Assembly: GCA_963726995.1 (NCBI GenBank)
Contig: CAVSEP010000004.1
Span: 706,048 to 770,047 of the forward strand
Source of the DNA: DAIDKA01 sp963726995
GTDB taxonomy: Bacteria; Pseudomonadota; Gammaproteobacteria; Steroidobacterales; Steroidobacteraceae
Length of the DNA: 64,000 nt
Direction of reading: 5' to 3'
The notes below the pieces were generated by a model. That model was not told the DNA's origin, searched no databases, and saw nothing but the letters and a program-made list of their open reading frames with translations. The position numbers and the translations under genes were made by a program. Below, in pieces: positions 26,120 through 35,614 of the stretch (positions are counted from its first letter, which is position 1; every line of letters starts with the position of its first letter).

Positions 26120-27009
26120 TACCAGCCTCCCGAGGCGCCGCCGCCCCCGAAGCCGCCACCGCCGCCGCTGAATCCGCCCCCTGCGCCAAACCCGCCGCCG
26201 CCAAAGCCACCGCCGCCCAACCTGCCGCCCAGGCCGCTCTGCCAGGCCGCAGAGCTGATCACCCTGCCCGCCGGCGAGCCGATCGCCAGCGCCAGAAAAA
26301 ATGCCAGCAAGGCCGCCGGCACGGCGAACAGCAACGCGCCTGCGACCAGCCAGATGAACAACCCGGCCACCCCGCCCGTCACCAGGGCGCCCGGCAGCTG
26401 GCCGAACAGCCGGCTGGCAATGCTGCCGCCCAACACCACCAGCACCGCCAGTACGGTCAGGTACTGCGAACCTCCCGAGCCGCCGGGGTGAGCTGCGGGC
26501 GGGGGCGGCGCCGGCAATGCCTCACCGTCGACGACGCCGATCATGCGGGCAATGCCGGCGCCGATGCCGCCGTAGAAGTCACCCTGCCGGAACCGCGGCG
26601 TGATGATTTCGCGGATGATGCGCGCGCACACCGCATCATTCAGCGCCCCTTCCAGGCCGTAGCCCACCTCGATGCGCAGCGCGCGGTCATCCTTGGCAAT
26701 GATCAGCAGCGCGCCATCGTCCACACGCCTGCGCCCCAGCCGCCATTGCTCCACCACCCGGATGCCATACTGCTCGATGGACTCCGGTTGGGTGCTGGGC
26801 ACGATGAGCACGGCGATCTGGCTGCCCTTGCGGGTCTCGAAGGCCTGCAGGGTCTGCTGCAGCGTCGCGACCTGCTGGGCATCGAGCGTACCGGTGAGAT
26901 CGGTCACGCGGGCGGTGAGCGGCGGCACCGCCACCTCGGCGCCGGCCAGAGTCCATGCGCCCAGCAGCAGCGCCCCGAGCAGCGCACCCCATGAGGCGCA
27001 GGATTTCAC
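26119..27009 (-). CDS. Membrane TPM-domain protein with Gly-rich tail (YgcG type)
   Basis: A 296-residue protein. It has a signal peptide (hydrophobic residues about 8-22, cut near AGA), a periplasmic TPM domain (LTARVTDLTGTLDAQQ through VGYGLEGALNDAVCARIIRE), two hydrophobic helices (about residues 180-240) and a C-terminal run of Gly with Phe and Ser. This is the standard YgcG/TPM layout. The start is uncertain; a GTG at 27009 places the signal peptide at the N-terminus, while the longer reading adds a basic, unlikely extension. It lies 19 bases downstream of lemA. Confidence 0.85.
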   Translation of the reverse strand: MKSCASWGALLGALLLGAWTLAGAEVAVPPLTARVTDLTGTLDAQQVATLQQTLQAFETRKGSQIAVLIVPSTQPESIEQYGIRVVEQWRLGRRRVDDGALLIIAKDDRALRIEVGYGLEGALNDAVCARIIREIITPRFRQGDFYGGIGAGIARMIGVVDGEALPAPPPPAAHPGGSGGSQYLTVLAVLVVLGGSIASRLFGQLPGALVTGGVAGLFIWLVAGALLFAVPAALLAFFLALAIGSPAGRVISSAAWQSGLGGRLGGGGFGGGGFGAGGGFSGGGGGFGGGGASGGW

Positions 27010-27028
27010 TTCAGATGAGCCCCAGGCC

Positions 27029-27646
27029 CTACGGCCTGGGCGCGGAAGCGGCCGGCGTGGTACCGAAATCGACGCTGGGCGGCTTGGAGATCTCCGCTTC
27101 ATTCTGGACCGCGAAGTTCGCCTTGACCGCATAGCCGAACATCTTGGCGGTCAGATTGCTCGGGAAGCTGCGCGCCAGCACGTTGTAATCCTGCACCGCC
27201 TGGATGTAGCGATTGCGGGCGACGGTGATCCGGTTCTCGGTGCCCTCCAGCTGCGCCTGCAGATCGCGAAAGTTCGCATCCGACTTCAGGTCCGGATAAT
27301 TTTCCGTGACCGCGATCAGGTGCGACAGCGCGTTGGTCAACTGCGATTGGGCCGCCTGGAATTTCTGGAAGGCCTGCGCATCGTTCACCAGCTCCGGCGT
27401 CGCCTGGATGCTGCCGACCTTGCTGCGCGCCTCGGCCACTTCGATGAAGATCTTCTGCTCCTGGGCGGCATAGCCCTTCACCGTATTGACCAGGTTGGGC
27501 ACCAGATCGGCGCGCCGCTGGTACTGATTCAGCACCTCGGACCAGGCCGACTTGACCTGCTCGTCCAGCGACTGGAAGCGGTTGTAGCCGCACCCGCTCA
27601 CGATCAGCGCCAGGGCGCCTATCAGCAGTACGCGTAGCATGCGCAT
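27029..27646 (-). CDS. lemA: LemA-family lipoprotein
   Basis: A 205-residue LemA protein. The N-terminus carries a lipobox (LIVSGC, lipidated Cys at about residue 19) in place of the usual single membrane helix. The helical core is typical: QYQRRADLVPNLVNTVKGY and FQAAQSQLTNALSHLIAVTENYP. LemA proteins are usually found with TPM proteins, as here, and are thought to be exposed at the envelope; their molecular function is unknown. First gene of the LemA-TPM-TPM unit. Confidence 0.9.
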   Translation of the reverse strand: MRMLRVLLIGALALIVSGCGYNRFQSLDEQVKSAWSEVLNQYQRRADLVPNLVNTVKGYAAQEQKIFIEVAEARSKVGSIQATPELVNDAQAFQKFQAAQSQLTNALSHLIAVTENYPDLKSDANFRDLQAQLEGTENRITVARNRYIQAVQDYNVLARSFPSNLTAKMFGYAVKANFAVQNEAEISKPPSVDFGTTPAASAPRP

Positions 27647-27670
27647 CGAAACTCTCCTGAGGTAATGCCA

Positions 27671-28375
27671 TCAGCGGCCGGACGTGGACTCGAGTGGCGC
27701 CCGCAGATCCTGCACGATCGTGCCGGAGCGCGCGATTTCCTCATCATGCGGGGCATCCCGCCACGGTTCAGCGATTCCTGCCGCGTACCAGCCGCGCATC
27801 GTCTCGCGCGCCAGCAGCCGTGATGCGTACGCCTGCGCCTGCGGGTCCAGCTGCAGACCATAGGTCTGGATGCGAAATGCCACCGGCGCAAAGAAGGCGT
27901 CCACGGCGCTGAAGGCGGCGCCGGCCAGAAACGGACCACCGAAACGCCTCAAGCCGTCATTCCACAGCGCCGCCATCCGGTTGAGATCGGCGCTCAGGGC
28001 CGCCGTCACGCTGTGCAGCCTGACGCGCACCCCGCAGCTCATCGAGCACACATTGCGCAGCTCGCCGAATCCGGCATGCATTTCCGCCGCCGCGCTGCGC
28101 GACCAGGCGCGGGCGCGGCCCTCGGCGGCCCATACCCCGGCATGGCGTTCCGCCAGGTACTCCACGATCGCCAGCGACTCCCACACGGTGGTGTCCCCAT
28201 CGATCAGGCAGGGCACCTTGCCGTTCGGCGAAATTCGCCGCAAGCCCGCCCAATCCGCCGCGCGGTGAAACGGCACGAGGTGCTCGCTGAACTCGATGGC
28301 GAGCTCCCGCATCAGCACCCAGGGGCGCAGTGACCAGGACGAATAGTTCTTGTTGGCAATGTGCAGCGTGTACAT
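27671..28375 (-). CDS. Glutathione S-transferase family protein (YfcF-like)
   Basis: A 234-residue cytosolic protein. The N-terminal thioredoxin-like domain has NYSSWSLRPWVLMREL (glutathione-activating Ser region), SPNGKVPCLIDGD and the ESLAIVEYLAE motif. The C-terminal helical domain follows from about residue 85. The substrate is unknown. It lies 24 bases before lemA and 11 bases after the LpoP-like gene, all on minus, so it may be at the end of the mrcB transcript. Confidence 0.87.
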   Translation of the reverse strand: MYTLHIANKNYSSWSLRPWVLMRELAIEFSEHLVPFHRAADWAGLRRISPNGKVPCLIDGDTTVWESLAIVEYLAERHAGVWAAEGRARAWSRSAAAEMHAGFGELRNVCSMSCGVRVRLHSVTAALSADLNRMAALWNDGLRRFGGPFLAGAAFSAVDAFFAPVAFRIQTYGLQLDPQAQAYASRLLARETMRGWYAAGIAEPWRDAPHDEEIARSGTIVQDLRAPLESTSGR

Positions 28376-28386
28376 GATGGCCGATT

Positions 28387-28965
28387 CTACTGCGGGTTCA
28401 GTTCATCGGCGCGCCGTTGCGCTTCGGCGGCCTCGCCGTTGCGGTTGCGCGCCTTGAGGGATTCGGCGATCAGGTGCCAGGAGGCCGACTGGGCGTGCGG
28501 ATCACCGGTGGCCAGCTGCAGGGCCTTGTGACCCATGCCCGCGGCCTGATCGAAATGGCCCGCGCTTTCATGCACCTCGCCCAGTTCGATCCACAGCAAC
28601 GGATTGTCCGGTTCGATGCGCAACGCCCGTTCGATGCTGCTGATGGCCAGCTGCGGATCGGTACTGGCCTGCCGGTGCGCCTGGGTCACCAGCGCGGTGG
28701 CCGCCGCGCCCAGGTGGAACTGGCGCGTGGTCACCGGCGGCGCGACGGCCGGCGCGGGCGCCGGGACAGCCACGGCGTTGGCAGGCGCCGCAGGATTCTC
28801 ACCGGCGGCAGGTCCGGTTGCGAGCCCTGGCGCCGCATGCGTCGGCTGCGGCGCGCGCGACTCGTCGATCGGCTCGCGGAATATCACGCAGCCGCCAAGC
28901 TGTGTCGCGCCTGCAAGCAGCGCCAGCACCGGCAGCAGGCGCTGCGCGTTACCGGCCACTGACAA
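28387..28965 (-). CDS. TPR lipoprotein, LpoP-like activator of PBP1b (probable)
   Basis: A 192-residue protein with a lipobox (QLGGC, Cys about residue 26), a Pro/Ala-rich linker (about residues 40-75) and a C-terminal TPR domain (AISSIERALRIEPDNPLLWI, then GHFDQAAGMGHKAL). It starts 24 bases after the PBP1b gene and is on the same strand. Pseudomonas LpoP is a lipid-anchored TPR protein encoded beside ponB/mrcB that activates PBP1b from the outer membrane; size, layout and position all agree. The match is by architecture, not by a known catalytic residue. Confidence 0.75.
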   Translation of the reverse strand: MSVAGNAQRLLPVLALLAGATQLGGCVIFREPIDESRAPQPTHAAPGLATGPAAGENPAAPANAVAVPAPAPAVAPPVTTRQFHLGAAATALVTQAHRQASTDPQLAISSIERALRIEPDNPLLWIELGEVHESAGHFDQAAGMGHKALQLATGDPHAQSASWHLIAESLKARNRNGEAAEAQRRADELNPQ

Positions 28966-28989
28966 ATCTCCTCATAGTCGCAAACCGCC

Positions 28990-31330
28990 TCAGTGATGCG
29001 TGATGCCCTGCAGCCACTTGCCTGCCCGGTCCAGCAGGGTCGGCTCGGGCTTGGCAACCTGGGCCGGGACACCGGCTGTCGCACATCCCGGCGGCGCGGC
29101 CGGCGGCGTGAAACTCACCGGCACATAGACCACCACCGGCTCCAACGCACACGTGCCCGAGGAGGCATAGCCGGTGCTGAAATCTATGCTGACGGCATGC
29201 AGGGTATCCGGCATCGCAGTGGTCAGCGAGGTCGGCCCGATGCCCGTCAGCAGCCGGTCCCAGACCCCCAGCGCGCCGGCTGAACCCGTCAGCCCGGTCA
29301 CCCGGTCATCATCGTAACCCACCCACACCACCGCGACCGCATTACCGGAGAAGCCCGCGAACCAACTGTCACGCAGATCCGAGGAGGTGCCCGATTTGCC
29401 GGCGACCACCACTCCGCTGGGCAGGATGGACTGCGCCGCCACGCCGGTGCCGCGCTGGATCACCTGCTCCATCATCATCTGCACCGCAAACACGGCCTCC
29501 GGCTGCGCGACGGGCGCCACGTCCAGGTTGAAGGCCTTGAGCGCCTTGCCGTCGGCGGCCAGGACGGCACGCACCGCGCGCAGGTTGGTCTTGAAGCCGC
29601 CATTGGCCAGTCCGGTGTACAACTGCGCGACGTCCAGCGGCGTGAGTTCGAAAGTGCCCAGCAGCAGGGAGGGAATACGCGGCGGCTCCTCCTCGATGCC
29701 AAAGCGCTGCAGCGAATGCCGCACGGTGTCCAGACCGATGTCCATACCTAAGTTGATGGTGGCAAGATTCAGGGACTTCGCCAGACCCTTGACCATGGGG
29801 ATCGGGCCGTTGACATCATGCTCGAAATTCTCCGGCTGCCAGTCGGCCGAGCCTGGAATCTTGATGTCCACCGGCGTGTCCTGAATGATGCTCGCCGGGT
29901 TGTAGCGACCCGTTTCGATCGCCGCGAGGTACACGAAGGGCTTGACCAGCGAGCCGATCGGACGGCGCGCATCCAGCGCGCGGTTGAATCCGTCGAGGCC
30001 CGCCTCGCGGCCGCCGATCACGGCGGTCACATCCCCGCTCTGCGGCGCGGTGACGACCACTGAGCCCTGCAGCGGATCGCCCTTGCTCCGGTGCGCCCGA
30101 TCCAGCCTCGCCAGTTCGCGCTCCAGTATCTTCTCGCCCAGCTCCTGGGTGTGCGGGTCCAGGTTCGTGAATACCGCAAGGCCGGCCTCGGTGAGATCCT
30201 CCTCGCGATAGTCGCGCCGCAGGGTGCGCCGCACCAGGTCGAGGTACGCCGGATAGTAGCCTCCGGCGCCGCGACCCATGACCCCCAGCGGGCGCGCCTG
30301 CGCCGCCTTGGCGTCGGCCACCGGGATCACCTTCTGATCCACCATCAGCGACAGCACCAGGTTGCGGCGCTTGAGGGCCCGATCCGGGTGGCGGCGCGGA
30401 TCATAGAAAGAGGTGCCGCGGGCCACCGCCACCAGCGTCGCGATCTGCGGCAGATCCAGCTCCATCAGCGGCTTGCCGAAGTAGAACTGGCTGGCAAGGC
30501 CGAAGCCGTGGATGGCGCGGTTGCCGTCCTGACCGAGCGCGATCTCGTTGATGTAGGCCGTCATCAGGTCGGTCTTGCTGAAATGGGACTCCAGCAGGAT
30601 GGCCATGATGGCCTCCTGGATCTTGCGGCCCGCGGTACGGCGCGAGTCCAGGAAGTAGTTCTTCACCAGCTGCTGGGTGAGCGTGCTGCCGCCCTGTGCC
30701 CCCTGCCCCCACTGGTCGGTGCGCAGATCCACCCACAGCGCGCGCAGCATGCCCGCCGGGTCGATGCCGTGGTGGCTGTCGAAGTTGCGGTCCTCGACCG
30801 CCTTCAGTGCCGCCGGCAACATCGGCGGCACCTGTTCGGGGGTCACGACGATGCGGTCCTCGCCGTGGATGGGAAAGATGCTGCCGATCAGCAAGCGGTT
30901 CCAGTCGCGCGATGGCCAATGGCTTGCCGGTGATTTCGCGCAGTGCCGCGATGCCGCCCTCGCCGGCCTCGACGTTGAGCAGGCTCGCCGGGCGCGCTTC
31001 ATCGGCGAAGCGGGCGGCGCGCAGGTAGATCTGGAAGCGATCGGCCTGGCGCGAGTAGCTGCCGGGCTTGTCGGCATGATCGGCGCGCCGGTACTGCAGC
31101 CGCAGCAGTTCGTGCTCCAGATCCTCGGCCGACAGGGCTTCGCCGGCGTACAGCTCCTGGGGGGCGGCGTACACCTGCGCGGGCAGGGTCCAGCGCCGGC
31201 CTTCGAACTGGGTGGTGACGATGCGATCCAGATGCACGACGTACAAGGCCAGCGCCACCGCGCACAGCAGCGCAATCACCAGCAAGTAGCGCCAAATCTT
31301 CAATCCGACCGCCCCACCGCCCGCAGGCAC
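28990..31330 (-). CDS. mrcB: Penicillin-binding protein 1B (PBP1b), one +1 interruption
   Basis: A bifunctional peptidoglycan synthase. It has one N-terminal membrane helix, a UB2H-like domain, a GT51 glycosyltransferase (VEDRNFDSHHGIDP, GGSTLTQQLVKN) and a transpeptidase with SxxK in RPIGSLVKP, SLN in AKSLNLATINLG and KSG in AGKSGTSSD. One extra base near 30895 splits the frame between PLAIARLEP and LLIGSIFPIHGEDR. Corrected, it has 779 residues, normal for the family. Start is GTG at 31330, though an internal TTG is possible. An LpoP-like activator gene follows. Confidence 0.9.
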
Positions 31331-31343
31331 CCGTCACGGCATT

Positions 31344-33935
31344 TTAGATGCAAATTTCCTCGGCGGGTTCACGCAGGGTGTAATGCGAGCTCATGGCATG
31401 ACCGTAGGCGCCGGTATTGGCCACCAGCAGCACATCCCCGGACAGAGTCGGTGGCAGCAGTCGGTCGTGCCCCAGTATATCGCCGGTCTCGCAGATCGGG
31501 CCCACGACCGTGGCGAGAATGGTGGCCGGCTCGTCCACGCGCGTGAGGTTCACGATCTCGTGGTAGGCCCCGTAGAGCACCGGCCGGATCAGGGAGTTCA
31601 TGCCGGTGGCGACTCCCACGTAGGTGCTGTCGCCCTTGGACTTCAGCTGCGTCACGCGCGCCAGCAGCACCCCGGCCTGGGCCACCAGATAGCGCCCCGG
31701 CTCCAGCCACAGCGACAGCTGCGGGTGGGCATGGCGGACCCGGCCGAGGGCCTCATCCAGGCGCGCCAGATCAAACTCCGCCTGACCCGGCCGTTCGGGC
31801 ACGCCCAGACCCCCGCCCACGTCGGCGACGGTCACGTCCGGGAAGCGCCGCGCGAGTTCGGCCAGCAGGTCCGCGGTCTGCTCCCAGTTACCGACGTCGA
31901 GGATGCCGCTGCCGCTGTGGCAGTGCAGCCCGGTCACGCGCGCGCCGGCCGCCCGGACGGTCTCGGCCAGCTGGTCCAGATCCGCCACCGGCACGCCGAA
32001 CTTGGACTGCTCGCCGCCGGTGCGCACATGGCGGTGATGACCGCGGCCGATGCCGCTGTCGATGCGCACGAAAATGTCCTGGCCCGCAAACACCTTCGGC
32101 CAGTTCTCGATGGGAAAGTGGCTGTCGAGCGTCACCTGCACGCCCTGCTCGAACGCCCAGGCGTACTCCTCGCGGCCGATGAAGTTCGGCGTGAACAGGA
32201 TGCGGCTGCGGTCTATCTGCGGCACCGCCCGGACCAGCTGTTCGATTTCCCCGCGCGAGACGCAGTCGAAGTCCAGGCCCTGGGCGTGCAGCAGCTGCAG
32301 GATTTCCGGATGGGGGTTGGCCTTCATGGCGTACAGCACCCGGGCCGCCGACTTCACGCCCTTCAAGGCGGCCGCGGCCTTCAGCAGCGTCGCACGATCA
32401 TAGACATAGGCGCAGTCCCGACCGTCCATCAGCCGCTGCAGCTCCAGGCGCTTGTGCTTCCACCAGGGCGCCGGCAGGGTTGGGCTCGGGCCTTGGGCCT
32501 GCGGCGCGAACAGCTGATCCCAGGTGGGACCCAGGGAACGGTCGGTGCGCGAGCGCGGAATCAGCAGCTCGTGCAGCTGATCGACCAGCCGGTCGCCCTG
32601 GCTCTCGTCCACGACGAAGGTGAAATTCAGATCGTTGGCGGCCTGGCTCACCAGGTACACCTGCTGCTCGGCGAACAGCTCGAAGGCCTCGCCCAGCTGG
32701 TGCAGGATGCCGCGGATGTTGCGCCCCACCAGGCTGACCGAGGCGCAGGGGCCGATGGCGCGTGCCCGGCACAGCCCCGACAGCGCGCTGATCAGCGCAT
32801 CCAGCTGGGCGCTGTCGAGCGTGTTTGCCTGGGGATCCAGCGAGACCGTGACGTTGGTTTCCGAGGTCGACACCAGGTCCACCGACATGCCGTGATCCTT
32901 GAAGATCTGGAAGGCATCGGCCAGGAAGCCGACCTGATGCCACATGCCGGGACTGTCCAGCGCGATCAGCGTGATGCCCTTCTTGATGCAGACCGCCTTG
33001 ACCTGCGCGCCGCCGTCGCCGGCATCGGCGCTGAGCACGGTGCCGGCCAGGTCCGGCACCTGCGTGGCGAGCACGTGCAGCGGGATCTGGTACTGGCGCA
33101 CGGGCAGGATGCAGCGCGGATGCAGCACCTTGGCGCCGCTGCTGGCGATTTCCTGCGCCTCATCGTAATGCAGCGCGCGCAGCTGCCGGGCGCTGGGCGT
33201 GGAGCGCGGGTTGGCGCTGAACATGCCGGGTACGTCGGTCCAGATCTCCAGCCGCTCCGCACTGAGCTTGGCGGCCAGATACGCGGCCGAGGTATCCGAA
33301 CCGCCGCGGCCCAGCAACACCGTGTTGCCCTCGGCATCGCTGGCGATGAACCCCTGGGTGACGACCACCTGGCCCAGCGCATTCAGCTGCTCGCGGAAAT
33401 TCTCATCGGGTGTGAACACGCAGGTGGCGTTGAGCACCGAGGCCTTGGCCGATCCGCCGCGCCGCTCATCGGCCTTCAGTACCGTGCGCGCATCCAGCCA
33501 GTGCGCATCCAGACCCTGCGACTTCAGGAACCTGGCGCCCAGGTCGGTGGCCATGAGCTCGCCCGCGGCCATGACCCGGGCCCGGGTCTTGTCGCTCAAT
33601 TCCCCGACCAGCGCCACGCCGGCACTGATCTGCCCCAATTCCTGGAACTGCCGCTCCAGCGCCAGGCTGACCGGGATCTCAAGTTCCGTGGCCAGGCGCC
33701 GGTGGCGCTCCTGGATGGCGGCAAAGATCTCCCCGTGGCTGCCGCGCAGCGCCGCCTCGATCAGCTTCTCGAGCTTGTCGGTGGTGCCGGTGACCGCGGA
33801 GTGCACGATCAGGACGCGCGCGCCCTCATTGAGTCGGGAACGGGTGATCTGGGCGATGTTGCGCCAGTTCGCCAGCGAGGAAACGCTGGTGCCGCCGAAC
33901 TTCAAAACGACCCATTGCGGAAAATTACGCGCCAC
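31344..33935 (-). CDS. lysAC: Bifunctional aspartate kinase / diaminopimelate decarboxylase
   Basis: An 863-residue fusion of the first and last steps of lysine synthesis. Residues 1-450 are aspartokinase (VVLKFGGTSVSS, GRGGSDTSAAYLAAKL, two ACT repeats including STSETNVTVSLD). Residues about 480-863 are PLP-dependent decarboxylase (PLP Lys in LYAMKANPHPEIL, HCHSGSGI, EPGRYLVAQAG, CETGDILG). The fusion is known from Xanthomonas relatives. It ends 14 bases before mrcB, so DAP/lysine supply may be transcribed with a peptidoglycan synthase. No lysine riboswitch was seen in the 137 bases upstream. Confidence 0.95.
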   Translation of the reverse strand: MARNFPQWVVLKFGGTSVSSLANWRNIAQITRSRLNEGARVLIVHSAVTGTTDKLEKLIEAALRGSHGEIFAAIQERHRRLATELEIPVSLALERQFQELGQISAGVALVGELSDKTRARVMAAGELMATDLGARFLKSQGLDAHWLDARTVLKADERRGGSAKASVLNATCVFTPDENFREQLNALGQVVVTQGFIASDAEGNTVLLGRGGSDTSAAYLAAKLSAERLEIWTDVPGMFSANPRSTPSARQLRALHYDEAQEIASSGAKVLHPRCILPVRQYQIPLHVLATQVPDLAGTVLSADAGDGGAQVKAVCIKKGITLIALDSPGMWHQVGFLADAFQIFKDHGMSVDLVSTSETNVTVSLDPQANTLDSAQLDALISALSGLCRARAIGPCASVSLVGRNIRGILHQLGEAFELFAEQQVYLVSQAANDLNFTFVVDESQGDRLVDQLHELLIPRSRTDRSLGPTWDQLFAPQAQGPSPTLPAPWWKHKRLELQRLMDGRDCAYVYDRATLLKAAAALKGVKSAARVLYAMKANPHPEILQLLHAQGLDFDCVSRGEIEQLVRAVPQIDRSRILFTPNFIGREEYAWAFEQGVQVTLDSHFPIENWPKVFAGQDIFVRIDSGIGRGHHRHVRTGGEQSKFGVPVADLDQLAETVRAAGARVTGLHCHSGSGILDVGNWEQTADLLAELARRFPDVTVADVGGGLGVPERPGQAEFDLARLDEALGRVRHAHPQLSLWLEPGRYLVAQAGVLLARVTQLKSKGDSTYVGVATGMNSLIRPVLYGAYHEIVNLTRVDEPATILATVVGPICETGDILGHDRLLPPTLSGDVLLVANTGAYGHAMSSHYTLREPAEEICI

Positions 33936-34072
33936 GATTGCCTCGATAGGGGCCCACTCAAGTGCCGCTTGAGGCAGCCTTAAGCGTATTCGGCCTTGGA
34001 ATGTCTGATGTGTCCGGGAACGGGAATTACGGTGCGACGCCGGGTGCCCGTGCGCGCACCGGGCAGCACGCG

Positions 34073-34291
34073 CTAGCCCTCATCATCAAAGATGTCGCGC
34101 AGATCTTTTTCCAGCTTCCGATCCGCGAGCACCTCTTCGAGCTTGCTCCACGCGGCCTTGCCGCGCTTGCCCTGGTTGCGTACGCGTTTGTCCACGCGGT
34201 CCAGAATCCGGTCGTAATCGGTACCGTCTTCGGGTGCGTTGTTGAGGAATTCGTCGTCCAGATCGAAGTTTTCGTTATCGCGCTCTGACAT
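34073..34291 (-). CDS. Small acidic protein, PA3496-like
   Basis: A 72-residue soluble protein. The N-terminal half is acidic (MSERDNENFDLDDEFLNN), the middle is basic (KRVRNQGKRGKAAWSKLEE), and the end is a helix DRKLEKDLRDIFDDE. The pattern and the RDIFDD end resemble the PA3496 family of small proteins tied to envelope integrity in gammaproteobacteria. It has no membrane segment or cysteine. Function unknown. Confidence 0.7.
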   Translation of the reverse strand: MSERDNENFDLDDEFLNNAPEDGTDYDRILDRVDKRVRNQGKRGKAAWSKLEEVLADRKLEKDLRDIFDDEG

Positions 34292-34475
34292 CGCTGAAGG
34301 TTGGAATTTTCAAATAAATACAATGGCTTACACCCAAAAGGTTAACCCTGTGGGTGCGCGAACTATAACGGATCCGCGCAGCCTTTCAACTGTTTGTGAG
34401 GCAAACCGGCAACGCTTCGCCATCGGCCGGACCCGGTACAGTCAAGCCTAAGTCTGCTTCGCCAGCAGTATCAGG

Positions 34476-35588
34476 CTATTGCGTGACCCAGCGACTCGAT
34501 TCCCCCGCCGGCAGCGGGGCCGAGGCGGGTGGTGGGGCCGTCGCCGCGGAGGCAGCAGGGGTCGCAGGGGGCGTAGACGGCGCCGGAGCGCTGCTGTCGG
34601 CCGCCGGGCCCGCTGCGGAGGCCGGTGGCGCTGAAGGCGCCAGATCCGCCTGCAGGCCCACCAGCACCGGAATGCCATTGGCTTTCTTCAGGGTCTCCAC
34701 GGCGATGTCCCAATTGACGGCGGTCGTGGCGCTGCCCAGGACCTCGTTCAGCAGCTCCTCGAACTTGTCCAGGACCGGCTCGGTACTCTGCCCCTGCGCG
34801 TCCACCGGCGGATGGGCCTCCAGCAGCAGGTTGCCGTCCACCAAGGCGACCTTCAGCGGCACATTGATCAGATAGACCTTGGTGCCCACGGGAACGGTCG
34901 GGAAAATCGCCGCGACATCTTCCGGATACATGCGGATGCAGCCATGGGTCACCGCCATGCCCACGGCCAGCGGATTGTTGGTGCCATGAATCAGGTAGTC
35001 GCCGGGATGAATGCCTAAGCGCATCGCAAACAGACCCAGTGGATTATCAGGCCCGGACCTGATGACGCCCTTGGGCAGTGGATCCCCGTTGGCCAGGTGC
35101 TCGGCGCGCACCGAAGCCGGCGGATTCCAGGTCGGGTTGGCCTCCTTGGACACCACATGCGTCAGGCCCATCGGGGTCTGCCAGTCCATCTTGCCGATGC
35201 TCACCGGGTAGGTGACCACCGTCGGGGTCTGACCTTTGCGCGGCTTCGGAAAGTAATAGATCCGGTGCTCTGGAATGTTGACGATGATGCCGTCGCGCGG
35301 ACCCGGGGGCAGGATGTGCCGGCCGGGAATCACGATGGACTTGCCCTCGCCGGGCAGCCAGGGATCCACCGTGGGATTGGCCCGCACCATCTCCTCATAG
35401 CCCAGCCCGTAACGCCGGGCGATTTCCACCAGGGTGTCAGAATAGTGAGTCTGCAGATGCAGATCCTCGCCGATCACCTGCACCGCCGGGTCGGTGAGGT
35501 CATACACGGCAGCGCGCGCCGGGCGCACTCCCGCGAGCGTCATGCCGGCCACCAGGGCCACCAGGAACTTTGCATTCATATGCGACAT
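34476..35588 (-). CDS. L,D-transpeptidase with LysM domain
   Basis: A 370-residue periplasmic enzyme. It has a signal peptide (cut near ARA), a LysM domain (HYSDTLVEIARRYGLGYEEM), a YkuD catalytic domain with HGTNNPLAVGMAVTHGCIRMYP (catalytic His and Cys), and a long Ala/Pro/Ser-rich tail from about residue 305. It makes 3-3 cross-links in peptidoglycan or attaches lipoproteins to it. Start ATG at 35588 or 35579; both precede the signal peptide. It is divergent from mpg with only 26 bases between starts. Confidence 0.9.
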   Translation of the reverse strand: MSHMNAKFLVALVAGMTLAGVRPARAAVYDLTDPAVQVIGEDLHLQTHYSDTLVEIARRYGLGYEEMVRANPTVDPWLPGEGKSIVIPGRHILPPGPRDGIIVNIPEHRIYYFPKPRKGQTPTVVTYPVSIGKMDWQTPMGLTHVVSKEANPTWNPPASVRAEHLANGDPLPKGVIRSGPDNPLGLFAMRLGIHPGDYLIHGTNNPLAVGMAVTHGCIRMYPEDVAAIFPTVPVGTKVYLINVPLKVALVDGNLLLEAHPPVDAQGQSTEPVLDKFEELLNEVLGSATTAVNWDIAVETLKKANGIPVLVGLQADLAPSAPPASAAGPAADSSAPAPSTPPATPAASAATAPPPASAPLPAGESSRWVTQ

Positions 35589-35599
35589 TCTAACCACTT

Positions 35600-35605
35600 T
35601 ATAAT
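35600..35605 (+). promoter_or_regulatory. TATAAT -10 box ten bases before mpg; palindromic TTATAA core
   Basis: TATAAT at 35600-35605 would start transcription near 35612, three bases before the mpg ATG, giving an almost leaderless message. The overlapping palindrome TTATAA could serve as -10 for the divergent L,D-transpeptidase too. No good -35 box is seen in either direction. Confidence 0.4.
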
Positions 35606-35614
35606 GAGTTACCC

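Noticed and set aside
31383..33983. An 866-codon open frame on the plus strand
   Set aside because: It is a mirror of lysAC; the minus-strand protein has clear family motifs and this one has none.
33936..34072. Possible lysine riboswitch upstream of lysAC
   Set aside because: Only 137 bases are available and none of the L-box conserved blocks are seen; just a small CTCAAG/CTTGAG hairpin.
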